Below, piece after piece: positions 32,744-40,591 of a stretch of DNA of 42,136 bases. Numbering within the stretch: position 1 is the first letter of the stretch; each line of letters starts with the position of its first letter. Under the pieces are notes generated by a model, which saw only the letters and a list, made by a program, of their open reading frames with translations, was not told the origin of the DNA and ran no database searches. The position numbers and the translations under genes are program-made. The DNA comes from a virus, in the IMG/VR virus record IMGVR_UViG_3300037394_000075, positions 1-42,136 of that record; one strand, given 5' to 3'.

Positions 32744-33226
32744 ATGAAGGACGCTGCCTACTACGTGGAGAAGTTTACACAACTGCGCCGAGACGAAATA
32801 CCTGGTCGCTGGACGCGCAGAACAACAAACAAAGCTCCACATAAGCCCCTACTTCTGATCTCGGTGACAGATGCATACGTCGACCAGCCCACTAGAAGCA
32901 ACTCTGTTCCATTGAATGAAAGTCTACAAAACCGCTTCGAGACATACTGGTCGTTTATCTTCACCGATCAAAGAAAGAGCACCATTGCTCTTCCGTTTTA
33001 TCATTTGAAGGGCGACGGCTTCTGGCATCTCATTCCGGCGGCTGCGAACGTTCCGGAATCCTGCCGCAAATCGCTCTCTGCTCTTAAGACAGTTGTGAAT
33101 GGTGCTTCGCTAGACGATGAGCTGCATGAGCTGTTGTCTGAGCGCAGGTGGGCGAACCATTTGCGTTCGGTGTTGATCACAACGTATTTTTCCGCTGACC
33201 TTCACCGCGAATTCTTCAAGAACTAG
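32744..33226 (+). CDS. Stand-alone domain like the N-terminal (sulfur-binding-like) module of HNH restriction enzymes
   Basis: A 160-aa protein. KAPHKPLLL (30-38) and LPFYHLKGDGFWHL (83-96) are the two signature blocks of the N-terminal module found in many putative HNH restriction endonucleases. I relate it to the ScoMcrA-type sulfur-binding domain, where an HR/HK pair and a Y/L-P-x segment line the pocket for phosphorothioate DNA. That relation is from memory and is weaker than the family match itself. No HNH or other nuclease motif follows; the protein ends soon after. ATG 32744 is chosen because GGAGGT (32733-32738) is five bases upstream. It precedes the unknown 33230 gene by three bases. 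It may be a reader for DNA made by the PAPS-reductase operon. Confidence 0.68.
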   Translation: MKDAAYYVEKFTQLRRDEIPGRWTRRTTNKAPHKPLLLISVTDAYVDQPTRSNSVPLNESLQNRFETYWSFIFTDQRKSTIALPFYHLKGDGFWHLIPAAANVPESCRKSLSALKTVVNGASLDDELHELLSERRWANHLRSVLITTYFSADLHREFFKN

Positions 33227-33229
33227 ACC

Positions 33230-33643
33230 ATGAAGTGGCGACACCCATTATTGTCCCCACTGTCAGTCGAAGGGAGAATCCCTGTGCACGCATGGGCGGA
33301 CGATGCAATGGCTGGACGTTCGGAGACTGGGGTCACGGCACTACTCGCAGCTAGCCGCGCTGCTGACTCGAATGAATTGGAATTCGCGGCCTCAGGCGGC
33401 TTCTATGCCTTCTGGCAGCTTGTCGTTTGGGCGGTCTGCGACACTGGAGGGCGCACAACTATGTTGGAACTTGCCTCAGCTTGGTGGAGGGACGGTCATC
33501 GCGGAACAAAGGAGCAGTTCGCCCGTCAGCTTTTGCGCAAAGCCATAACGGTGGCCGATATCACGGGCGAGGACAATCTGGTCGAGTTCTGCCAACAGTT
33601 CTTGTTAGTGATGACCGCAGATGGGTCAACCGTTAGGAATTAA
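33230..33643 (+). CDS. Hypothetical protein coupled to the SBD-like gene
   Basis: A 137-aa protein of unknown function starting three bases after the previous stop without its own ribosome site, so translational coupling is likely. It begins KWRHPLLSPLSVEGRIPVHA, has a hydrophobic aromatic centre (GGFYAFWQLVVWAV) and a charged helical C-terminal half (FARQLLRKAITVADI). No catalytic motif is seen. It may be a partner of the SBD-like protein. Confidence 0.65.
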   Translation: MKWRHPLLSPLSVEGRIPVHAWADDAMAGRSETGVTALLAASRAADSNELEFAASGGFYAFWQLVVWAVCDTGGRTTMLELASAWWRDGHRGTKEQFARQLLRKAITVADITGEDNLVEFCQQFLLVMTADGSTVRN

Positions 33644-33681
33644 CCCATGGCGAACACATAGCGAACATGCTACTATGCTGA

Positions 33682-33885
33682 ATGGACGAGGGCCGCAAGC
33701 GGGTCGTGAACATCATCGCTGGGAATCGGTCTCGCAATCTGGATCGAGCCGATGATCTGTTTGGTGACCCGCACGGGTAGTCCACGCACTGACAAGATGA
33801 TTGCCGACGCAATTCAGCGGGCCGAGCTAATCATACGGAAGATCGATACATCTTCCATCCGAGATAAAACCATGAGCAAAAAGAA
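33682..33885 (+). pseudogene. Frameshifted remnant of a small acidobacterial gene
   Basis: Frame 1 from ATG 33682 reads MDEGRKRVVNIIAGNRSRNL, continues to DLFGDPHG and stops at 33780. The +1-shifted frame continues in the same sense with GSPRTDKMIADAIQRAELII and RKID. Both halves fit a family of small Acidobacteriota proteins that I recall as starting MDExRKRV and ending AIRWAExIMxxID, so the gene looks broken by an indel near 33750-33780. A TACTAT -10 five bases before the ATG would give a leaderless message. It splits the cargo block into two transcription units. Confidence 0.4.
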
Positions 33886-33911
33886 AAGTTTCCCTAACGT
33901 GGTTTTGGCTT

Positions 33912-33941
33912 TATACTTCATGTCATTACACTTCATTACAC
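33912..33941 (+). promoter_or_regulatory. Promoter/operator of the RHH-DUF4007 operon with 10-base direct repeats
   Basis: TATACT (33912-33917) fits a -10 box. Two exact copies of TCATTACAC (33923-33931 and 33933-33941), one helical turn apart, fill the space up to the start codon. This is the arrangement expected for cooperative binding of a ribbon-helix-helix autorepressor. No Shine-Dalgarno site is present. Confidence 0.55.
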
Positions 33942-34157
33942 ATGACAAGAAGAGCATCGTCTCGAAAACGCCCAGTCAACAGAGCCGGGATTCCGTTTCA
34001 GGTCTACTTCACGCCGGAACAAATGTCTCAGATGAGACGCTTTTCGCAGGAACGCTCTTTGCCCCTAGCCACAATCGTGCGGGCCGCCGTAGATCAACTG
34101 CTCAGAAAATGGCGTAATGATGACCTTACTCTTCCATTGGGGTTCGAACAACAATGA
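33942..34157 (+). CDS. Ribbon-helix-helix regulator
   Basis: A 71-aa protein. After a basic N-terminal arm (TRRASSRKRPVNR), GIPFQVYFTPEQMSQMRRFS and LPLATIVRAAVDQLLRKW form the strand and two helices of a ribbon-helix-helix DNA-binding domain. Such proteins bind operator repeats as dimers and usually repress their own operon. Its ATG abuts a pair of TCATTACAC repeats, and its stop overlaps the DUF4007 start (ATGA at 34154-34157), so it probably controls the whole downstream operon. The short untranslated leader suggests weak or coupled translation. Confidence 0.78.
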   Translation: MTRRASSRKRPVNRAGIPFQVYFTPEQMSQMRRFSQERSLPLATIVRAAVDQLLRKWRNDDLTLPLGFEQQ

Positions 34158-35101
34158 AGCAATCTGACGATTCCGTCACTCGCGCAACAGGTGTGCTGGC
34201 GTTCTCTGGTCACGAAACCTTCACCCTGCGCCACGGCTGGTTGGCAAAAGCGGTGGATGCAATCGAGGAGGACGGCGAAGCTTTCAACAGCGAGAATGCG
34301 ATGACCAACCTTGGCGTTGGAAAGAACATGGTTCGATCCATCAGGCATTGGGCGTTGGCCACGGGCATGTTGAGTGAGACGCCCGCCACTCGTGGCGCGA
34401 ACCTGTATGTAACGGAACTCGGCAAACTTATTTTCGATGAACAATCCGGTCTCGATCGCTTTAATGAGGACCCGAGCACTCTCTGGTTGATACATTGGAA
34501 ATTAACTACCAACGAGCGCAGAAGTACGACTTGGTGTTGGGCATTCAATTTGATGAGTTCGATAGATTTCACTCGTGACGGCCTTCAAGAATTGCTGCAA
34601 TCCGAGCTTCACCGAAGAAACGTGGTCGGTCCTAGCGAGGGTTCTCTCAAGCGTGATGTTGACTGTTTCGTTCGCTCTTACGTTCGAGATTCGACAACGC
34701 GAGTTTCTGAGGAGGCTCTTGAGTGCCCTCTGGCAGACATCTCACTCATCCAAGGTTCCACTGATCGAATGCTGTACACATTTAATCGTGGTCCGCAGCC
34801 GTCACTCACTGATGCGCTTTTTGCATTCGCTCTGCTGGAGTATTGGGCTTTGATCCATCCGAATCAGGAGACTATGGCTTTCTCAGAACTGGCATTTGGT
34901 TCGGGAAGTCCTGGTATCGTCTTCAAACTGGACGAGCTGAGTCTCGTAACGCGGTTGGAGCGGTTGCATGACCTGACCCGTGGTGAACTCAGCTACGCGG
35001 ATACTGCTGGTCTGCGCCAGGTTTACAGCAAGGGCAAACGGAATCCATTGGCGTTGCTTAAGCAGCATTACAGCACCAGTGCAACTGGAGTGGCCGCATG
35101 A
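34154..35101 (+). CDS. DUF4007 family protein
   Basis: A 315-aa protein recognised by FSGHETFTLRHGWLAKAVDA at residues 18-37 and LGVGKNMVRSIRHWA at about 54-68, both hallmarks of DUF4007. A winged-helix-like arrangement in the N-terminal half suggests DNA binding. The rest is helical, with TWCWAFNLMSS in the centre and LVTRLERLHDL near the end. DUF4007 proteins are repeatedly found next to PAPS-reductase-like and large ATPase genes in defence or phosphorothioation-type loci. The gene overlaps both neighbours by ATGA (34154, 35098), so it is made together with them. Biochemical role is unknown. Confidence 0.88.
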   Translation: MKQSDDSVTRATGVLAFSGHETFTLRHGWLAKAVDAIEEDGEAFNSENAMTNLGVGKNMVRSIRHWALATGMLSETPATRGANLYVTELGKLIFDEQSGLDRFNEDPSTLWLIHWKLTTNERRSTTWCWAFNLMSSIDFTRDGLQELLQSELHRRNVVGPSEGSLKRDVDCFVRSYVRDSTTRVSEEALECPLADISLIQGSTDRMLYTFNRGPQPSLTDALFAFALLEYWALIHPNQETMAFSELAFGSGSPGIVFKLDELSLVTRLERLHDLTRGELSYADTAGLRQVYSKGKRNPLALLKQHYSTSATGVAA

Positions 35102-38100
35102 AACTATCCGAGTACATCGCAGTCTCCCCACGGTTTTCTAGGTCGATAAACCTAGAACGTGATCTGCTCAGCGATGTTGCAGTTAGCGGCTATGTTCTCA
35201 CTCCAACTGGCCTTGATTGCATCAGCCAGATCGCCAACGCACTGGACAAACCATCGACCGGAACCGCGTGGACCCTCACCGGACCTTACGGTACCGGAAA
35301 GTCCGCATTTGCACTCTACCTGACGCGGCTGCTGGCCAAGAAAGATCAGAGCATTGAGGCACGAAAGCTTCTGCTGCACGCGGCACCCGAGCTTCATGGA
35401 AGGCTATTCAGTCGGAAGGCTGTGGCGCAGGAAGGCTTTTGCTCCATTGTGGTCTCCGCAACCAGCGAGAGCCTTACAAAGTCTTTGCTCACCTCGGCTG
35501 TCCGTGATTTGCGACGATTCACCGGCAGACGAAAGCTAAGGTCGATCAAGGAATTAGAGCGGCTGGAGAGAAAGGGCGACAAGGTAACGTCGAAAGCGGT
35601 GATCCAGGGATTCGGTAGCGTAATTGTTGAGCTCCGACGGCGTAACCTGGCTGCGGGTCTAGTTCTGATTGTCGATGAATTGGGCAAGGCACTGGAACAT
35701 GCAGCGCGAAATTCTGGCGACATATTTGTGTTGCAAGAACTCGCAGAATTCGCGGCGTCATATGAGACTCCAGGACTTCTTCTCATTACGCTTCTGCATC
35801 AGTCCTTCGAGCAGTATGCGGCGGGACTTCGTGCCTCAGCACGCAGTGAATGGGCCAAAGTTCAAGGTCGGTTCGCGGACATCGCGTTTCAAGATCCACC
35901 GGAGCAAGTATTAAACGTACTCGCGAAGGCAATTCAGCAACGTCCTGACGCTGCGCTGAGCAAGATTCGTTCGGCAGCAGCTTCTGTCGCGGCCAAATTG
36001 TATGAAGTGGGGGCTGCACCGAAGGGTCTCTCAAAGAAAGCCTTTGTGGATACCGCAGCCGCGCTTGCACCAATTCACCCGGTTACCGCTCTCTGTTTGA
36101 CACGCCTCTGTCGCAAGTTTGGGCAGAACCAACGGTCGCTGTTCGCATTCCTACTTTCTCGCGAACCGAACGGCTTCATGGGTTTTCTGGAGGAGAGCAA
36201 GCCAGGTGAATTGTTTGGCCCAGCTAGGCTCTTCGATTACGTTCTCGACAGTTTCGGGTCTGCCGCATTAGTTGGTGATGGTGCTGTGCGATGGGCTGAA
36301 ACTCAAGCAATCTTGCAACAACATTCCGATTTGCAAGTGGCAGAGCAGGAAGTAATAAAGATTGTCGGCCTGTTGACCTCGGTCGGAGCCTACGGCAACG
36401 TTCTTGCCAGCGCTGATGTTCTGCGTTTGGCGGCGAATAGCGACTCGGTTGCGCACACATGCAAGGAACTATCGCGGCGTTCAATTCTTGTGTACAGGAA
36501 ACACTCCGGATCGTTCGCCCTGTGGCAAGGCAGCGATGTCGATATCGAAGAGCGACTGAAAGAAGCACAGAAGCGTGTTCCTTCCCTCGGCACACTAGCT
36601 GCTCGAATGAAATGCCGCATCGTGCCTCCCCCTGTCATTGCAAAACGGCACTCCTTCCGAACAGGTACGCTGCGCTTCTTCAAAGTAATATTCGTGGCTG
36701 CATCAGACATCGGAGTGTCGCCCAATGAACCTGAGTCTGATGGGACACTCGTGTACGTCCTTCCCGACTCGGATCAGGATCGGGTGCGTGCAATTGAACT
36801 TGCTGCATCTTCCCAGTACAAGTCTAGACCGGATATTGTGCTCGCAATCCCAAGCACGACCGAGCCCCTCAAGCATGGTTTTCGTGAGTTGGAGTTGCTG
36901 CAGTGGGTTGCGCAGAACACTCCAGAGTTGCAATCGGACTCAGTGGCGCGTCGCGAACTGCGAACACGACTGACGTTTGCAGAGCGGCAGCTAGAATTCG
37001 AGATCGCGAGACTCTTTTCGCCTTCGGCTGTAACTCAGACTTGTTGGTTCCAAGCCGGAATCCAGCGCAGCATCCCATCCGCGCGACTGCTGTCGCGGAT
37101 GATCTCTGACATTTGTGACCAGGTATATTCAAGCACGCCCATTATCCGCAACGAACTGTTGAATCGTAGGCATTTGTCATCAGCCGCCGCTGCAGCTCGC
37201 CGAAACTTAATAGAGGCGATGCTGAAACGTAGTTCCGAAATGCAACTAGGCATCGAAGGATATCCACCGGAGCTGAGTATGTACGTATCTGTTCTCAAGG
37301 CTTCCGGGATGCATCGTGCTGCGGAGAACAACGCGTTCGACCTTGGTCCTCCATCCGCGGGTTCAAGCCTGTTTCCTGTTTGGAGCCGCATCGAGCGGTT
37401 CTTTGCAGATAGTGAGTTACAACGTCAAACCGTCACGGTCCTCTACGACATCTTGGCTGATAAACCCTTCGGTCTTAAGCAGGGCGTGATCCCGGTCCTG
37501 TTCTGCGCATCCCTTCTGTGCCACGACACCGATGTTGCCCTGTATGAAGAAGGAGCATTCGTCCCAGAGATCACAGCTGACGTGTTCGAGCGATTGCTCA
37601 AGCATCCCAAGGAGTTTGAGGTTCGCTCGTATCGTGTGTCAGGTGTTCGCAAACAAGTGTTCGAGCAGTATGCGGCCGTATTCGATGCACAGAACGCTCC
37701 CAACCTAGTCGCAGTTGTTCGCCCTCTTTTCCGATTCTTTAATCGGTTACCCGACTACTCAAAGCGCACAAGCACGGTGAGCACCACTGCGATTGCGGTG
37801 AGGGACGCTTTGTTTGCCGCAAAAGAGCCAGACGTTCTGCTGTTCCAACAATTGCCGGCAGCCTGCGGCTTCAGCGCATTTTCTCCAGCCGAGGATGCCC
37901 GTGATTTTCAGAAGTTCTTTAGGAAGTTGCGGGAGGCTCTCGCCGAACTCCAGAGAAGCTACGATGACCTGCTGACCCACGCCACTGATGTTCTCTTCGG
38001 AGCGTTTGATGTCAGTCCCAAGAAGGGCCGGTCGGAACTGCAGCTTCGAGCTAGGGCCATTGCTGATTACGCGGTTGAACCTCGGATGAGAGCACTTCTG

Positions 38101-38553
38101 CTGCATCTAACGGATACCGAACTCGCAGAGGTGCTCTGGATCGAGGCAGTAGCTACTCTCTGTGTGGGGAAACCTCCCCGAACCTGGACAGACACTGATC
38201 GCGCTCGGTGCCAGGTTGTAGTTTCGGATCTTGCCCGGAGCTTCAAGCACCTTGAGGCCATGATGTTTGAGGTCTCGCGAGCTGTTCTGAAATCCGGAAC
38301 ACCAGCCCAAGTGTTGAGACTCGGAGTGACGGATCAGTTTTCTCCGGAGATTGAACACGTTGTCACTGTTTCCTTCGACGAGGTCCAGTGGCTCACAAAG
38401 ATTACGGAAAGCATCGAGAATTTGCTCGCTGAAGAGGAGCTGCAAGCGGCAAACCATGTGGTCATTGCAGCACTCGCGCTGACAGCGAAGAAATTCATGT
38501 CAGGAGAACGCAAGAGCACCTTACAAGTCGTCGCGGCCAAGGAGGCGTCATGA
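35098..38553 (+). CDS. Large P-loop ATPase (BrxC/PglY-like class)
   Basis: A 1151-aa ATPase. Walker A GPYGTGKSAF lies at 62-71 and Walker B LVLIVDELGK at 188-197, the DE being catalytic. ETPGLLLITLLHQSFEQYA around 225-243 looks like the sensor-1 region of an AAA/STAND-like ATPase. The remaining 850 residues are mainly helical without a nuclease or helicase motif. Size and layout are like BrxC/PglY of BREX, but I cannot claim membership by eye. Start and stop overlap neighbours by ATGA, making it part of one coupled operon with DUF4007 and the PAPS reductase. It probably supplies energy for DNA recognition or effector assembly. Confidence 0.82.
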   Translation: MKLSEYIAVSPRFSRSINLERDLLSDVAVSGYVLTPTGLDCISQIANALDKPSTGTAWTLTGPYGTGKSAFALYLTRLLAKKDQSIEARKLLLHAAPELHGRLFSRKAVAQEGFCSIVVSATSESLTKSLLTSAVRDLRRFTGRRKLRSIKELERLERKGDKVTSKAVIQGFGSVIVELRRRNLAAGLVLIVDELGKALEHAARNSGDIFVLQELAEFAASYETPGLLLITLLHQSFEQYAAGLRASARSEWAKVQGRFADIAFQDPPEQVLNVLAKAIQQRPDAALSKIRSAAASVAAKLYEVGAAPKGLSKKAFVDTAAALAPIHPVTALCLTRLCRKFGQNQRSLFAFLLSREPNGFMGFLEESKPGELFGPARLFDYVLDSFGSAALVGDGAVRWAETQAILQQHSDLQVAEQEVIKIVGLLTSVGAYGNVLASADVLRLAANSDSVAHTCKELSRRSILVYRKHSGSFALWQGSDVDIEERLKEAQKRVPSLGTLAARMKCRIVPPPVIAKRHSFRTGTLRFFKVIFVAASDIGVSPNEPESDGTLVYVLPDSDQDRVRAIELAASSQYKSRPDIVLAIPSTTEPLKHGFRELELLQWVAQNTPELQSDSVARRELRTRLTFAERQLEFEIARLFSPSAVTQTCWFQAGIQRSIPSARLLSRMISDICDQVYSSTPIIRNELLNRRHLSSAAAAARRNLIEAMLKRSSEMQLGIEGYPPELSMYVSVLKASGMHRAAENNAFDLGPPSAGSSLFPVWSRIERFFADSELQRQTVTVLYDILADKPFGLKQGVIPVLFCASLLCHDTDVALYEEGAFVPEITADVFERLLKHPKEFEVRSYRVSGVRKQVFEQYAAVFDAQNAPNLVAVVRPLFRFFNRLPDYSKRTSTVSTTAIAVRDALFAAKEPDVLLFQQLPAACGFSAFSPAEDARDFQKFFRKLREALAELQRSYDDLLTHATDVLFGAFDVSPKKGRSELQLRARAIADYAVEPRMRALLLHLTDTELAEVLWIEAVATLCVGKPPRTWTDTDRARCQVVVSDLARSFKHLEAMMFEVSRAVLKSGTPAQVLRLGVTDQFSPEIEHVVTVSFDEVQWLTKITESIENLLAEEELQAANHVVIAALALTAKKFMSGERKSTLQVVAAKEAS

Positions 38554-39362
38554 CCGTTCCTGAGCGTCATATTTTGGGACTATCCGGTGGCAAAGACAGT
38601 ACCGCACTTGCAATCTATATGAAGGACCGAGTGCCGCAGATGGAGTACGTGTTCTGTGACACCCAGAAGGAACTTCCAGAAACGTACGAGTACCTGGACA
38701 AATTGGAAGCATTTCTTGCAAAGCCGATCAGGCGTCTGAATGCTCAGCGTGGGTTCGATCACTATTTGAAGGTTTACGGTGGTTACCTCCCGTCGTCCCG
38801 GATGCGTTGGTGCACGAAAATGCTCAAGCTGAGACCGCTGGAGGACTACATTGGCGATGATCCTGTCCTCAGCTATGTCGCCATACGTGGTGATGAAGAC
38901 CGCGATGGCTACATCTCCACGAAAGCGAATATTCGACCTGTGTACCCGTTTAAGGAAGCCGGGATTACTGAGGCTGATGTCTATCAGCTCTTGAACGACG
39001 CCGGTCTTGGCTTGCCTGAGTACTACAAGTGGAGGACGCGATCAGGGTGTTATTTTTGCTTCTTCCAACGGAAAGCGGAGTGGATCGGCCTCCGGGAACG
39101 GCATCCAGAATTGTTTGAATTGGCCAAAGGATACGAAAAGATCGACGCTGAAACTGGAGTGAGATACACGTGGAGCGAGCGAGAGAGTCTGGACGAGATC
39201 GCGCAGCCGGAACGAGTTGCTGAGATAAAGCGAAAACATGAAGAGGCATTAAAAGCTAACGCGCAACAGATGAAGGGTCAGCGGCTGTACCAAATCCTAG
39301 GTGCCGCTCTCGAAGACCAGGACGAAAACAACGAAGAACCATGCCTTATCTGCCAACTCTAG
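38550..39362 (+). CDS. PAPS-reductase-like sulfotransferase (DndC/BrxP type)
   Basis: A 270-aa PP-loop protein. LSGGKDSTAL at 11-20 is the ATP pyrophosphatase loop, and VFCDTQKELPETY follows as the second strand. Cys88 (RWCTKML), Cys167 and Cys170 (SGCYFCFFQ) could hold an iron-sulfur cluster, as in DndC. RGDEDRDGY at 113-121 is the conserved substrate-side motif. A C-terminal CLICQL adds two Cys. DndC and SspD use this fold to activate DNA for phosphorothioation; BrxP of type 4 BREX also has it. True assimilatory CysH is unlikely, given the defence-like operon and the extra Cys. It ends the DUF4007 operon; no cysteine desulfurase is nearby, so a host IscS would have to supply sulfur. Confidence 0.88.
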   Translation: MTVPERHILGLSGGKDSTALAIYMKDRVPQMEYVFCDTQKELPETYEYLDKLEAFLAKPIRRLNAQRGFDHYLKVYGGYLPSSRMRWCTKMLKLRPLEDYIGDDPVLSYVAIRGDEDRDGYISTKANIRPVYPFKEAGITEADVYQLLNDAGLGLPEYYKWRTRSGCYFCFFQRKAEWIGLRERHPELFELAKGYEKIDAETGVRYTWSERESLDEIAQPERVAEIKRKHEEALKANAQQMKGQRLYQILGAALEDQDENNEEPCLICQL

Positions 39363-39397
39363 TGGCAACCCTAGGGCTGTTCTAGAATTGCTGCACA

Positions 39398-39745
39398 ATG
39401 AAAAGCGAGACTCGCCGTCTCAATAAGCTCGCCGGGGCAAGCAGGAGTGTAGCGAAACGATACAAGCTCACGACTGCCGCCGCCGAGATAATCGACCAAG
39501 CAGGGCAAATCCACGGACAGAAATCCCGTGCCGTGCAAATCGCCGTTGAGATTCTGTGGCGTACAGCAGGACTAGGTAAAATCCCGTCCGCTATTCTCGA
39601 ATCTCCCATTACAGCGAGAACCTATAAAATCCCCGACCGGACAGTCTCACTCATCGAGGCACTCGCCCGTAAAGGTTCCAGGACACGAGGGGAAGTCCTA
39701 GCGGCTTGTGCTGGGTTGCTCGCTCAAGACTTGAAAGAAGGCTGA
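39398..39745 (+). CDS. Tandem RHH-like small protein
   Basis: A 115-aa protein with two similar halves. RYKLTTAAAEIIDQAGQIHG followed by QKSRAVQIAVEILWR (about 21-55), and YKIPDRTVSLIEALARKG followed by RTRGEVLAACAGLL (about 75-108), each look like a ribbon-helix-helix unit. It would be a single-chain RHH dimer. No Shine-Dalgarno site is seen; TAGAAT at 39382-39387 could be a -10 giving an almost leaderless message. An inverted TGCCA/TGGCA pair spans the preceding stop. It may be a regulator of the genes around it or an antitoxin. Confidence 0.6.
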   Translation: MKSETRRLNKLAGASRSVAKRYKLTTAAAEIIDQAGQIHGQKSRAVQIAVEILWRTAGLGKIPSAILESPITARTYKIPDRTVSLIEALARKGSRTRGEVLAACAGLLAQDLKEG

Positions 39746-39753
39746 GCACTTGG

Positions 39754-40527
39754 ATGCCTAAACGCCCGTGGTTTAAGATTTCGCTCTCCGTTCTTGCGGT
39801 CGCGGGCGCGGTCATAGTTGTGTGTGGGCGGCTTTTTAGCCCCCGAAAGGAGCAAAGTAGAACTAACATGCCTAAGCTCGACTACGAACAAATCCGGCGA
39901 TGCTTAGACGAAATCGAGGGCGCGTTATTCAAAGTTGCTGACGGCGATGAGTGCCAAAGATTTCATAAAGACACCCAGCTAACCGCTACGCTGTTGTTGC
40001 TTCTCCGCTCGTCATCCCTGATTCGCCCTTTATTGGTTCTGCTACAGTCAGAGGACTTCGATGGTTTCGATGCGGTATTGAGAGCGTTTGAAGAAAGCTG
40101 GTACTTGGCTCACGAGTTTCGATTGAGTGCACGTCGCGATAAAGCTATGGCGTGGTTAGCTGGCGATAAGAACGCATGGAGCGCAAAGATTGATCTACTG
40201 GTCGCATTTGCCAAGGGACGGGGACACCCCGGTCCAAACATAGGCCGCGATTACGGCCTATTGAGCGAACTTGCCCATCCGACGCGGACAGCCGCCGAGA
40301 ATGCTGTCACACTCTGCGGTGTCAGAAGAGGGATCGAGGGGGCCGACGCTGAGCTTGCGTTGTCAAGAGTAATCAACGAAGAGCGCATTAGGTATGCGCT
40401 TTACCGCCTCGCTTGGCTCGCGTTAGATCAGGATGCACAATTCATTCCGATTCCGGTTGCGCCGAAAAGTATGCCTCTTTCCGAGAAGTTCCTTGATACA
40501 TACGACCATATAGAACCGGGAACTTGA
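39754..40527 (+). CDS. Membrane-anchored hypothetical protein (DUF5677-like?)
   Basis: A 257-aa protein if ATG 39754 is used: one membrane segment, WFKISLSVLAVAGAVIVVCG (6-25), then a soluble helical domain. LRAFEESWYLAHEFRLSA, then KNAWSAKIDLLVAF and YGLLSELAHPTRTAAEN loosely recall DUF5677-type proteins, whose function is unknown. An alternative start at ATG 39868 would remove the membrane segment; AAAGGAG lies 15 to 16 bases before it, which is rather far. It follows the tandem-RHH gene by eight bases and may share its transcript. Confidence 0.6.
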   Translation: MPKRPWFKISLSVLAVAGAVIVVCGRLFSPRKEQSRTNMPKLDYEQIRRCLDEIEGALFKVADGDECQRFHKDTQLTATLLLLLRSSSLIRPLLVLLQSEDFDGFDAVLRAFEESWYLAHEFRLSARRDKAMAWLAGDKNAWSAKIDLLVAFAKGRGHPGPNIGRDYGLLSELAHPTRTAAENAVTLCGVRRGIEGADAELALSRVINEERIRYALYRLAWLALDQDAQFIPIPVAPKSMPLSEKFLDTYDHIEPGT

Positions 40528-40591
40528 TAGAATTTTCGGGGCGGCGAAGTGAAACTACGGACGAGAAATGGAATACCTGGGGGAATCACTA

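Noticed and set aside
33752-34117. 121-codon plus-strand frame over the RHH gene
   Set aside because: Its first part is explained as the second half of a broken small gene and the remainder overlaps the RHH gene in another frame.
38550-39362. Assimilatory PAPS reductase (CysH) for sulfate metabolism
   Set aside because: The gene is locked by overlaps into a DUF4007/ATPase operon, has DndC-like Cys placement and no sulfate-assimilation neighbours.
35098-39362. Complete BREX type 4 or Dnd system
   Set aside because: PglZ, BrxL, DndB, DndD, DndE and a cysteine desulfurase are not seen, so only a partial resemblance can be claimed.
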